Shown: one piece after another, positions 20,835-31,019 of the stretch | How the letters are laid out: each line of letters opens with the position of its first letter | How positions within the stretch are numbered: position 1 is the first letter of the stretch | Assembly: GCA_949987705.1 (NCBI GenBank) | Contig: OX465281.1 | Location: 222,923,978 to 222,987,977 of the forward strand | Direction: 5' to 3' | Source: Thereva unica | Taxonomy: Eukaryota; Arthropoda; Insecta; Diptera; Therevidae | DNA length: 64,000 nucleotides | Notes under the pieces: model-generated | Databases searched by the model: none | The model's input: only the letters and a program-made list of their open reading frames with translations | Told to the model about the DNA's origin: nothing | Made by a program: the position numbers and the translations under genes

Positions 20835-22566
20835 GGCTAGTGCAAATACGATTTAAATGCTTCAAAACAAAAAAAAATTAATAGCAGGCAAGGCTCAGCA
20901 GTTAAATGTGGTCAAGGCTATAACTAAGAGAAAAAAAAAACTTTTAAACACGAAAAAAGGGGAAATCTTAAAATGGGGATGCTATTTAGGGGTTGAAACG
21001 GTTTTTTGTGATTTGCGGTGAAACATGACCTCCTAGTGGAAAACGCTTCATGCAAAAGTTGTAGATAATAAAAAAATCTATAACTTTTGTATATAACATA
21101 TTTTGACATAACCTCAAATTCTATAAGAAAATGGCGGAAAACCGATTTTTCAGTTTTTAATTTTTTTCTCACGTAAAATTAATTCAATTTAAATGAAAAT
21201 TTGTAAGAATATACCTTGTATTGTGTTAAATAAGCATGATTTTTTCTTGGTTTGAAAAACGAATGGTTTCCTAGATAATTTTTAAGTTTTAATATGGCGT
21301 ATTATTTTAATGTGTACGCAGAAATCTAACTGTCTAAAAAATGTAAAAAACCTAAATTTAATTAAAATAATTAATTGTTCAATTTGTTAGTTTTATAAAT
21401 GTGAAAAAACTATATGTGTTACTCATATGTACTTAACAATTATAATGATCGTGCAAAAATTTGTAATAAAAGTAAAATCATAAGAGTTACCGACAGTGTT
21501 GAATGCTAGGAAAAAATACTACCATAGATTTTCACCTTGTTATTTTACGACGAGAGGAGATTCTAGTCGATAAACATTTTTTTTTTTATTTAGATTTCAA
21601 ACTTAATCACCACGTGCTCTTCTACAAGCCAGCATCACAAATCTTGGCCCGTACTAGTAGAGTGCGTTTAAGTGGTGTCTGCCAGTCTTGAAATCGCCCA
21701 CCCAAGGCGGGTAATTGGGTTTGGGCGGGTAATTCAAGTGAAACAAAATTTATACGTACATATTTTTTATTTTTATTTTTTATTTATTTAAAATGTTGCG
21801 GATGGTGTGTGCCACTTTCTGTAATTAACTTTATTTAATTTAAGTAATATTATATGAAAATAAGTTCTGTCATTAAAATTTAACCGTCATTAACGGAAAT
21901 AATTCAAAATTTTAAAAAAGTTGTAAAATTGAAAAATTCGTGATCCGAAAAGTCCTTTTTCGGTTTTTCTTAATTTTAAGCAGTTTAATGAAGAATAAAG
22001 TATTAACATATATAGACCATTTGAAAGTAGACATTTCAACGGTTAATTGAGCACTTATTTGAACATCGAAATCCGAAAAAACACCAATAAAGTTGTTCTT
22101 GCAAAATTAGGGTATTTTTTTCGAAAAATGTCAATATCTAGGAAACCATTCGTTTTTCAAACCAAGAAAAAATCATGCTTATTTAACACAATACAAGGTA
22201 TATTCTTACAAATTTTCATTTAAATTGATTTAATTTTACGTGAGAAAAAAATTAAAAACTGAAAAATCGGTTTTCCGCCACTTTCTTATAGAATTTGAGG
22301 TTATGTCAAAATATGTTATATACAAAAGTTATAGATTTTTTTATTATCTACAACTTTTGCATGAAGCGTTTTCCACTAGGAGGTCATGTTTCACCGCAAA
22401 TCACAAAAAACCGTTTTCAACCCCTAAATAGCATCCCCATTTTAAGATTTCCCCTTTTTTGTGTTTAAAAGTTTTTCTTTCTCTTAGTTATAGCCTTGAC
22501 CACATTTAACTGCTGAGCTTTGCCTGCTATTAATTTTTTTTTTCCAAAAACCTATTTGCACTAGCC
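20835..22566. mobile_element. 1.7-kb foldback element with TA flanks
   Basis: The left arm (20835-~21277) and right arm (~22135-22566) are inverted copies of about 440 bp. The loop is ~860 bp, AT-rich and non-coding. Tips are GGCTAGTGCAAATACG and its inverse, flanked by TA (20833-20834, 22567-22568). The tips resemble those of the larger foldback at 39148-44099 (GACCAKTGCA...), so the two may be related. The matching reading frames in the two arms are mirror images, not genes. Confidence 0.88.
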
Positions 22567-22714
22567 TATATAGGAAGTTATTGTAATCGGTCCGAAAATC
22601 GAAATCGAAAATTTCAACGTATTTTCATATTTCAAGGTCCCAGGAGCATTTTAAGCAAAAAATTGGGAGGAAGTATGTGTGTGTGTGTATGTGTGTATGT
22701 GCGTACGGATGTGG

Positions 22715-23650
22715 TCATTTTTTCCTGCACGATATCGCGCGAACCAAAACTGATATCGACTTCGTTGAGGTGTCGTTCGAAGCGTATTAACCGAAATATG
22801 ATCTGAAAAGATTTTCATGAAATTCGGTCCAGCCGTTTTTTTGTTTAAGCGACGTAAGTGATTTTTGCACCTGCACGATATCGCCCGAACCACGAAAGAT
22901 ATTGACTTACTTGAGGTGCCGTTCGAAGCGTATTAGCGACAATATAATCTGAAAAGATTTTTATAATATTCGGTCGAGCGGTTTTTTGGTTTAAATGACT
23001 TAAGTGATTTTTGTACCTGCACAATATCGCGCGAACTATAAAAGATATCGACTTAGTTGACGTGCCGTTCGAAGAGTATTAACCAAAATATGATCTGAAA
23101 AGATTTTCATAAAATTCGGTCGAGCCGTTTTTTTGTTTAAGGGGCGAAAGTGATTTTTGTACCTGCACGATATCGCCCGAACTATTAAAGATATCGACTT
23201 AGTTGACGTGCCGTTCGAAGAGTATTAACCAAAATATGATCTGAAAAGATTTTCATAAAATTCGGTCGAGCCGTTTTTTTGTTTAAGGGGCGAAAGTGAT
23301 TTTTGTACCTGCACGATATCGCCCGAACTATTAAAGATATCGACTTAGTTGACGTGCCGTTCGAAGAGTATTAACCAAAATATGATCTGAAAAGATTTTC
23401 ATAAAATTCGGTCGAGCCGTTTTTTTGTTTAAGCGGCGTAAGTGATTTTTGTACCTGCACGATATCGCCCGAACATATTGACTTACTTGAGGTGCCGTTC
23501 GAAGCGTATTAGCGACAATATAATCTGAAAAGATTTTTATAATATTCGGTCCAGCGGTTTTTGGTTTAAATGACTTAAGTGATTTTTGTACCTGCACGAT
23601 ACCGCGCGAACTAAAAACTATATCGACTTCATTGAGGTGCCGAAAAACAT
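22715..23650 (+). repeat. 146-bp tandem repeat array (about 6.4 units)
   Basis: The phrase 'ttgtacctgcacgatatcg' (with variants) starts at 22865, 23011, 23157, 23303, 23449 and 23586, giving a period of 146, 146, 146, 146 and 137 bp. A first unit starts near 22720. Each unit contains 'gatatcgac', 'gtgccgttcgaag', 'tattaaccaaaatatgatct' and 'aaaattcggtcgagcc'. It is the central repeat block of the element at 20820-23887. Confidence 0.9.
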
Positions 23651-24261
23651 TAATACATCAATTTTATATACATTTTCGTCATCCTAATCTTGTAAGTGCG
23701 CACATTTAGTTTGACATTTTAGCGAAAATATTGATAAACAATTGTGACAAATTCTCGGTATTATACATATATTCTATATTGCCTATTGTTCATTTATTAT
23801 TAAAATATCCAATCATAATATTCAACATCCATCATACTGGGAAGTTGATCGTGTGGACCGAAAGGGTCGAACTCACATCCCAACTAGTTTCACATTAAAT
23901 TCACCTCTTTACAAATAAAATTCACATTTTTGCAAATTAACTTCATCTTTTTGTAAATGAAATTCACCCGTTCGAAAATTAAGTACTTCTACATTATATA
24001 TCTCTAGCTGGAACCCGGTGCGCTTCGCTGCACCCATAAGCCAATAGTATGGCGTGCGCCAAAATAATTGGGAATCTCAAAATCGCTTTACCATTGGCAT
24101 TGACAGTCCCAACTCCCACAACGAAAGTAAATCCGAAAAGAAAAAATGTCACTCCGTTCGTTTAAAAACCCAAGTCACCCGCTCATTTATATCACTCTGT
24201 CACTCTTGTCGTGGTCAGTGGAAGTGTTGTGGCCCGTAAACACCCGGTATCTTAGTGGATA

Positions 24262-24690
24262 GTGGGGATAGCCTCCTCTCTAGAACAATTTTTTCTCCAA
24301 AAGCATCCAGCAATCACCCCTGAAAATATTAATCACATAGTCCAACAGAGGATGTATGGAACTTCTGATGACCTAAACAAGTTGCGAATTAGGGGATATG
24401 AGTATTTTAAATCTTTAAAACGGCGATATCTCATAAACGGAGATTCGTACGGGAAAATGTATAATATCATTTTTTGTAGATAATCGCATGATCTACAAAC
24501 TTTGAAAACACTATTTTATGATAGCATTTGCCGTTTAAGAGATATTAGCTAAAACCCGAATTTTCTGTTTTTTAGGGGTAGTGTACAACCAATTTTCTGA
24601 AACTTTTTTTAGCATATTTTACTCACTAAAAACAATTTAAAAAAAAAACATATTAGTGAGTTAGCATTTAGTTAGAGGTTAACATCCCTA
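24262..24690 (-). repeat. Dispersed repeat, copy B (inverse of 2880-3252)
   Basis: Reverse complement of the block at 2880-3252, with moderate divergence. The overlapping 73-aa reading frame (24262-24483) has no family resemblance and is not called. Confidence 0.75.
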
Positions 24691-25116
24691 ACAAATAAAC
24701 TATAAGCAATCCTTAAATATTGATGTAGAGTAGGGGCCCTAAACATCATTGTGGAATACCTTTAATCGAAATTCAAGCTTTTTTGTAATATTTTCGAAAA
24801 TCACTAAGAGTTTTGCTCACGTTTTCACCTGTGGATCTCTTGGGCCCATTTTACACGATGAAACACGAAACAAAAAGTTTCCTGAAGGCTTGCTCGGTTT
24901 AAAGGGAAGAGGTGAGAAAGCTTGAGGGAACACGGTAATGTAAAAGAAACTGACAGCTTGGAATCCCGTAAAAAAGGCACCTGGTGACGTCAGCACTAGT
25001 GCAGAAGCATCCAACAACAGCTTGCATTTTATATGGAAAGCGGTCATCACATGGCGTCAGCACTAAAATGCCATCTTACGATATACAGTCTTTTTCATTA
25101 CCTTCTTTCTGTATAC
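24691..25116. other. No gene seen
   Basis: Unassigned sequence between the dispersed repeat and an RTE tail. It may be decayed 5' sequence of the same RTE copy. Confidence 0.4.
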
Positions 25117-25316
25117 CAGTTGTTAAACCACGCTCAAGGTGGAAAGACAGTGTTAAGGCTGATGTAGCAAAATTCCTCAACACAAAAAACAGACGGCAAG
25201 CTGTGGAGCAGAGAGACATCTGGAGGAAGAAGCTGATGAAGGCCAAGCCTATTGGGCTGCAGAGCCAACGAAGAAGGAGAACTAAATCAAGGGATGAACC
25301 TATTTACTTAAACTAA
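25117..25316 (+). pseudogene. C-terminal tail of an RTE-like RT, fragment
   Basis: Plus-strand peptide VVKPRSRWKDSVKADVAKFL, NRRQAVEQRDIWRKKLMKAKP, ending at a stop at 25316. The R-W-x-D-x-V-x-x-D and A-x-x-R-x-x-W-R-x-x spacing is that of RTE C-terminal tails. It is followed by an A/T-rich stretch. The RT core is absent. Confidence 0.65.
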
Positions 25317-26564
25317 CAATTTTTATAGATCAATAAAGCTAAATATAACATCCTTATTTCTACAGCTTAAGATCTATTCTTGATTTTTTTTAGCTGGCGT
25401 TCAATCCTCTTTACCATCTAAGCTCTTATAGTTTTTGTTTTTATAAGCAACCACAATCAACATGTTTTTTCTTAAAACGGAATCATAGGATTAACCGCTA
25501 ATCCAGGTGAAAATGGGTCTTAATCTTCACGAACATTGTATACCATTCACAAACTTCAAGGGGTTTCTTATCCCTGAAGCTTATAGTGTACATATGCTTA
25601 CCAGAGACATGTTTTTATGTTCTCTAAAACCTTAAATTTCTTAGTTAACTTTCTAGTCGCTACAAGTAGCAAGTAAAAAAGTTCTTACAATTCTTGCAAT
25701 ATAAACACCTTAAATTCCATGTATATCTGCATACATGAATACTTATAATAAAAGGAGCCCTTATTTCGAAAGTTACAAGTTTACAACCATCCCCCTTCCC
25801 TGGTCTCCCTTATGAGTATTTGCATACATGAAAGTAGGAAATAGGGCCAATAACGAAGCATGCAAATCAGAATTTTAATCTGGAAACGGGCTCCACCATC
25901 TTCATCGCTGTATGGATAAGTGTCACGCAAATTTATATAAGCACTCGTGAAGCAATTAAACCCCTCTTTTCGTACGGGTTTCATTCTCGAACTGTTTAAC
26001 CCTTTCTTTTTTATTTTATTTTCTATGCCAAAACAATCATCCGCAATGTTCTCGTTCCTTGTATCGCAGCACGAAGGGTGGAAACGGCAATGCTGAAAGT
26101 GACCTAAATAGAACTAAGTAAGCTTATTATTGTCCGTAATTTGATTTCATTTCATGGCTACCCAAAGCTGATTCCAGAACTCATCGAGTCGAGCAATTTC
26201 TTTCAATTCCCGGAATATTCCTCCCACCCATTAGCGGATCTAATTACTTAATTAATAATTTTCAATTTCCACTTTGGCTGCATTTAACCGATGCCACGAC
26301 TGGCTTCTTCGAATTTCCATTATAAGGAATTACCCTAATCCGTTCCCGTCCGTTTCCTTTGCAATTCTTCCGGCGGAATGAATCAAATCCGTGAGGTTTT
26401 ATGTAAAAGTTGATTTTTTTTTCTTAAAAATTGCATTTAGCATGGGAGATTCGTTCTTCGGACTCCTTTCTTCATCAAAAACCTGAACTTTCCTTGGCAT
26501 TTCAGGTACATAAGGCGAACTTTCGTGCACGGCTGAGCAACAGAAGTTTTTCCTTGGAATAACA
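25317..26564. other. No gene seen; likely host intergenic DNA
   Basis: No repeat with another part of the window and no long reading frame. It is the left flank of the MULE, so it is older than that insertion. Confidence 0.45.
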
Positions 26565-26573
26565 TTAAAAGTT
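26565..26573. repeat. MULE target-site duplication, left (9 bp)
   Basis: ttaaaagtt, repeated exactly at 30213-30221 on the other side of the MULE. A 9-bp duplication is characteristic of Mutator-like elements. Confidence 0.93.
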
Positions 26574-26829
26574 GGATGTGGCTATTTATACATACAGTAT
26601 GTATACGCAATTGGCTATTTATACATACTGTATGTATACGCAATTGGCTATTTATACATACAGTATGTATACGCAATTGGCTATTTATACATATTGTATG
26701 TATACGCAATTGGCTATTTATACATACAATATGTATAAGAAATTGGCTATTTATAGTTACGTATAACGTACTAACTAACCAAAAAGTTTATTGATATTAA
26801 TATTTTAATAAAAACTACATAATTATAGA
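26574..26829. repeat. MULE left terminal inverted repeat with 33-bp iterons
   Basis: Five 33-bp units begin with 'ggctatttatac'. Each holds a palindromic core such as atacatac-n-gtatgtat; variants run CAG, CTG, CAG, TTG, CAA. A diverged unit 'ggctatttatagttacgtat' follows, then a unique tail to 'ctacataattatagaa'. Such tandem palindromes are plausible transposase-binding sites (inference). Confidence 0.9.
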
Positions 26830-26881
26830 AAAATATTGTTTTATTTATTGTTTATTGTTACAATATACTTGGGTATTTATT

Positions 26882-29089
26882 TTATTTTTTATTTCGTGTT
26901 TTAATTTGCTTCTTGTAAAACTGAATCTGTTTAGTTTTTCTCTTCGGACGTCCTTTAGACTTAATTTTTGTTTTAAATTTTAGGTTTTCATTTGATTGAT
27001 GATTTGTATCGGATTCGTTCTGACTTTCAGTACCAACTAAGCTATCCTGGCAACTTCCAGCTTCAACTAAGTTACTTGTCTCAAATTCTATTGAACTAAT
27101 TGTAGGTTTACTATACTCATTCTCAAACAGAGAAACCCCATTTCTAGCATTTTTTTCAATTAATTTTAGTTCGTTCATATATTTGTTAAAGGTTGTAGTT
27201 CCATAATTTGATAAAATATCTGCGATATTTTTTGTTACTGTCAGTGCTGTATTGAATTTTTCTCGATCCGATAATACTTTTTGACAACCATCGAATTCAT
27301 CCTTGTCTATATCATCAATGTCTACGTCATTCGTGTCTTCATCATCGATATCCATATTCATAATACTTTCTGTATTTCCAACTGAAGTAATGTATCTTGG
27401 ATGGAAACATGTTTTTGAAAAAATATCTAAGTTATTGTATTTTCTTAACATAAAAATATGCCTACATGGTGCACTGAAAGAGTTCCAAAATGTACATGAA
27501 CATGCTTCCAGCGACGTATTATAAATCTTCGATATTCCAGTCTCAAGATTTTCCTCAATGCCATTAGCCATTACTTTTATTTTAGATTCTAAAGTTTTAA
27601 ACAATTTTAATTGTTTATGAAATAATTTCATTCCAGTCTCTGTGAGAACTTCGGAACATACTTCCAGCAATTTTCTTATTTCATTATCGTTATCCATAAT
27701 TTTAAAAATTTTTTGTTTATTTTTGGCTAATTTATTCTTTATTCTTGAATCAATAAAGTCTATAAGCTCTTTAATACATAAATAAATTGTCGGCAAACTA
27801 TGATATTTAGTTTGTATGTATTGCTTAAGAGTCCAAAATGATCGTTCAATTCTGTTTGTTGTCGTATCTCCCATTAGTGGCAAATGTTTTCTAAAATAAT
27901 GTACCCACATTTCTTTACAGCTGTCCCAATTTTTAAGAAATTGCTCTTCAAGAGTCACGTATTTATCTTTTGTTCCTGCAAAAACTTTTACAGACTTGCA
28001 AATGTCCAGGAATTTCTTTTTCTGCTCTTCGTATTCTTTATATGATTGAGCATATAAACATTTCTTGAACGCATCCAATATTTTGTTTTTTTCATCAATT
28101 TGTTTATTGTAGGCAGTAGAAACTAGCCTTTTAATGTATTTAATGACATGAAATTTACAAAGTAAAACGGTTGCACTAGAAAAAATGTCTCTGATAGCTT
28201 TTATTTCGATGAAATCTTTGTCAATTAAAAAAACGGATGGGTGGGTCTTACAAATTTTTTTAAATTCATTCATACAATGTATGAATGCGGAATATGTTTC
28301 TTTAGCAATAAATCCTATAGCTGCAAATTCTGATTTGTCGGTTATGCTAGAATAGTAGCAAAATCCCAAAACTTTATAATTTTCGACATTAAATCCAAAG
28401 GAAACATCTATTTGTATCACTGGACACTGAGATTTATTATAATTTAGAACCATCGTCGAAGAGGCTACAAATAATGATTCTACTTCTTCTGCTGCATCTT
28501 TTTGTATAGCGTATATACCACCATTTTCTTCGATTTCCGCTAAGAATTCCATTAAATGATTTTGGTCCACTTCGGTACATGAAGGAAAAAGTTTGTTTCT
28601 AAAATTTTGTATATCCTTTCTAAACTGTTTCCCACTTTTTTTACTTAAAACTGCAGCAACCATTCCATCTTTGGCGCTAGACAAGATTAAATCTGTTGCT
28701 GTTTCGTAATCATTTTCATTCATAATTTTGGCTTTGCCGTAATTACTATATTCTTCTTTGCCAACGGTATGATTGTGATTTAGTAATAGTTTTGTTAATT
28801 TCCATTTTTCATTTTTGCTTTTATAAAAATTAATTTGAGCTTTACAATTCTTGTAGTAGTAATGTTGATTCGGACGTTTTTCCAGGCATTTTGAATTTTG
28901 CTTAATACCATGACAACATTTGTACAGCACTTGTTTCTGAGACCGTGTTCTAATAACAAATGGATGATAATGCTCTTTACAAAATACATTAACAGTCTTT
29001 GATAACTGTTCATAATCATTAAAATGTTGACCAACATTTAAAGTATGTTCACTAACATTGTTGTCATTAACGGACATTTGTTCTGTCAT
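26882..29089 (-). CDS. MULE transposase, 735 aa, intact
   Basis: The enzyme that cuts and pastes the element. N-terminal zinc-binding domain of FLYWCH/FAR1 style, residues ~38-107: C58/C59, C82, H105-x-H107 (LLLNHNHTV). MULE DDE core, ~220-420: IQIDVSFGF (D228), FLIDKDF (D290 or D292) with following CKFHVIKYIKR (H314), and TNRIERSFWTLKQYI (E415). SWIM zinc finger, 530-544: C-S-C..P-C-R-H. An acidic stretch (~575-600) and a basic C-terminus rich in K/R follow. The ORF has no stop or frameshift. The start Met 29089 precedes a short acidic leader; Met5 is an alternative. Host ZSWIM-like genes share this architecture, but the TSD and TIRs show that this one is a transposon gene. Confidence 0.9.
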   Translation of the reverse strand: MTEQMSVNDNNVSEHTLNVGQHFNDYEQLSKTVNVFCKEHYHPFVIRTRSQKQVLYKCCHGIKQNSKCLEKRPNQHYYYKNCKAQINFYKSKNEKWKLTKLLLNHNHTVGKEEYSNYGKAKIMNENDYETATDLILSSAKDGMVAAVLSKKSGKQFRKDIQNFRNKLFPSCTEVDQNHLMEFLAEIEENGGIYAIQKDAAEEVESLFVASSTMVLNYNKSQCPVIQIDVSFGFNVENYKVLGFCYYSSITDKSEFAAIGFIAKETYSAFIHCMNEFKKICKTHPSVFLIDKDFIEIKAIRDIFSSATVLLCKFHVIKYIKRLVSTAYNKQIDEKNKILDAFKKCLYAQSYKEYEEQKKKFLDICKSVKVFAGTKDKYVTLEEQFLKNWDSCKEMWVHYFRKHLPLMGDTTTNRIERSFWTLKQYIQTKYHSLPTIYLCIKELIDFIDSRIKNKLAKNKQKIFKIMDNDNEIRKLLEVCSEVLTETGMKLFHKQLKLFKTLESKIKVMANGIEENLETGISKIYNTSLEACSCTFWNSFSAPCRHIFMLRKYNNLDIFSKTCFHPRYITSVGNTESIMNMDIDDEDTNDVDIDDIDKDEFDGCQKVLSDREKFNTALTVTKNIADILSNYGTTTFNKYMNELKLIEKNARNGVSLFENEYSKPTISSIEFETSNLVEAGSCQDSLVGTESQNESDTNHQSNENLKFKTKIKSKGRPKRKTKQIQFYKKQIKTRNKK

Positions 29090-29392
29090 CTAAAAGTGAG
29101 GTTAGAATATTAAAAATATAATTAATTTAAAAAAATCAGCTAATACCTTGCAACACTTTTATAGAATAAGTCATTCACAATTTAGCACTTCGATTATCTA
29201 TTCAATGTACATATGTATAAAATGGTAATTATCTTGACTTGAATCACTTGAATGGTTTCAATTATTAGTACCGGTGCACACGGGCGTCAAAAGTAAGCTA
29301 ACCGCGCGCGTCGATTTGCAGCAGATAGGTAGAGAGACATTGGCGCTTATGGTGTGTGTGTATTAACAAGAAGAAGGGGCACTTTAATGGAT

Positions 29393-29722
29393 GGATGTGG
29401 CTATTTATACATACAGTATGTATACGCAATTGGCTATTTATACATACAGTATGTATACGCAATTGGCTATTTATACATATTGTATGTATACGCAATTGGC
29501 TATTTATACATACAGTATGTATACGCAATTGGCTATTTATACATATTGTATGTATACGCAATACGCAATTGGCTATTTATACATATTGTATGTATACGCA
29601 ATTGGCTATTTATACATACAATATGTATAAGAAATTGGCTATTTATAGTTACGTATAACGTACTAACTAACCAAAAAGTTTATTGATATTAATATTTTAA
29701 TAAAAACTACATAATTATAGAA
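29393..29722. repeat. Direct repeat of the MULE left end, inside the element
   Basis: Repeats 26574-26829 in the same orientation, with about seven 33-bp units and a small extra 'acgcaat' insertion near 29560. With the inverted copy at 29960-30212 it makes an ~820-bp palindrome-like structure. Confidence 0.9.
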
Positions 29723-29832
29723 TGTTTTTGAAAAAATATCTAAGTTATTGTATTTTCTTAACATAAAAATATGCCTACATGGTGCACTGAAAGAGTTCCA
29801 AAATGTACATGAACATGCTTCCAGCGACGTAC
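29723..29832 (-). pseudogene. Duplicated 110-bp piece of the transposase gene
   Basis: From 'atgtttttgaaaaaatatct' to 'ttccagcgacgta', identical as far as I can see to 27410-27520 inside the transposase gene (the SWIM region). Its first ~36 bp recur inverted at 29917-29955, next to the right terminal repeat. This is the structure of an internal-deletion derivative of the MULE. Confidence 0.88.
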
Positions 29833-29959
29833 AGACGAACCTCTGTTTATGTCGAGCGAGTTGAGAGATAGTCTAAAACCGAGGGTCTTTAATCTTCCTG
29901 AAAAAAGATCAAAAGCGCGCGAAAATACAATAACTTAGATATTTTTTCAAAAACATTCT

Positions 29960-30212
29960 ATAATTATGTAGTTTTTATTAAAATATTAATATCAATAAAC
30001 TTTTTGGTTAGTTAGTACGTTATACGTAACTATAAATAGCCAATTTCTTATACATATTGTATGTATAAATAGCCAATTGCGTATACATACAATATGTATA
30101 AATAGCCAATTGCGTATACATACTGTATGTATAAATAGCCAATTGCGTATACATACAGTATGTATAAATAGCCAATTGCGTATACATACTGTATGTATAA
30201 ATAGCCACATCC
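29960..30212. repeat. MULE right terminal inverted repeat
   Basis: Reverse complement of 26574-26829, with the same order of unit variants. Ends at 30212 against the 9-bp TSD. Confidence 0.92.
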
Positions 30213-30221
30213 TTAAAAGTT
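30213..30221. repeat. MULE target-site duplication, right (9 bp)
   Basis: ttaaaagtt, the exact partner of 26565-26573. Confidence 0.93.
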
Positions 30222-31011
30222 TGTGTGGAAAAATGAATGCAGTTCGTTCTCGTGAATGGTTTGTGTGGAAGATGTAGCATGCGAAATTTTGATTTTGTAC
30301 AGATATTTTTAAGCGTGACAATGGTCAAATCTTTGCTGGCTTATGGCTGGACAAATTTTTCCGAAGAAGTTTTGGACTATAATTAATTGAATCAATTATT
30401 TTAAGTAAGGGGTGTGGGGCAGTTATAATTTCAGGAAACACCCTTTGTACTCCTGGATACTAGCTACTAGTCGAGTTGTTCTGTTCAGAAATGAATTCCT
30501 AGTATACGCTGATAGGGATAATCAACTGTTTTTTTCTTTTGACAGCCCTCCACGCAAGAGTAAGAAAAGGTATTTTGTTGAAGAGCACCAGGGTTGCCTG
30601 GGACTCATAAGCTCTCTAATATATCTTCTTCTTTTAAGCCAGATGAGAGCAGGGGATTCACAGAGAATATGTCTGGAAGTCGCAATGCTGAATTAGCATT
30701 CTGTCAGCTGAGGTAGTCCTATGTTGTGGGGGTGATGACGCAACCCTACATGGCCAAATCAGATATCGCACAAACATCAAAAAGTCTGCCCTGTTTAAAG
30801 TGATAACGCCACTTGAGGCAAAGTGTCTTATTGGTTCTGTAGCCAGGCCTAAAGTAGGCTAAGCTCAGTCCCTTAACCCCAGTCCTATATCATCGAAAAG
30901 ATTTTAATGTTGGCGCCTTTCCAAGCTTTCTTTCTCAAAGTTTAGTCTGAATGACATGACACCAGCCCTTGTACAAATCAAGTAACCGCATCTGTGGAAG
31001 AGGACCACATA
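30222..31011. other. No gene firmly seen; possible host sequence
   Basis: Unassigned sequence between the MULE and the P-like element. Short reading frames only. A possible short exon spans the P-like insertion site (see findings). Confidence 0.4.
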
Positions 31012-31019
31012 GTTCGGGT
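31012..31019. repeat. 8-bp TSD of P-like element, left
   Basis: gttcgggt, repeated exactly at 32045-32052. Confidence 0.85.

Larger units (their letters stand above)
20820..23887 (+). mobile_element. Helentron-associated non-autonomous element, copy 2, split by a foldback
   Basis: 5' tip AACTTCCCAGTAT at 20820, then a 1.7-kb foldback (20835-22566), then the resumed sequence 'taggaagttattgtaatcgg..' from 22567 to the 3' end ..CAACTAG at 23887, followed by TT. Near the 3' end are the inverse tip (atactgggaagtt, ~23839-23851) and the hairpin 'ggaccgaaagggtc'. The body carries about six 146-bp tandem units. Its flanks (ttttt on the left, ttt on the right) fit insertion between Ts. Confidence 0.75.
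26574..30212 (-). mobile_element. Autonomous Mutator-like element (MULE), 3.6 kb, rearranged right end
   Basis: Starts GGATGTGGCTATTTATAC and ends with its inverse ..AAATAGCCACATCC, flanked by exact 9-bp repeats. The terminal inverted repeats are ~255 bp (26574-26829 and 29960-30212) and consist mostly of 33-bp units in the same variant order. It encodes one intact 735-aa transposase. A second, directly repeated copy of the left end lies inside at 29393-29722, followed by a piece of the transposase gene. Intact coding, perfect TSD and matching ends argue for a recent insertion. Confidence 0.93.

Noticed and set aside
20924..21172. Near-identical 82-aa and 63-aa frames (minus 20924-21172, plus 22240-22431)
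   Set aside because: They are the two arms of one foldback read in mirror image. Duplication here is not evidence of a gene.
26572..26794. Reading frames with repeating peptides (IHTVCIRNWLF, YTYSMYTQLA) at 26.6, 29.4 and 30.1 kb
   Set aside because: They are translations of the 33-bp units in the MULE ends in all frames and strands. They are not genes.
26882..29089. Domesticated host ZSWIM-like gene
   Set aside because: Exact 9-bp TSDs and matching terminal repeats show a mobile element.
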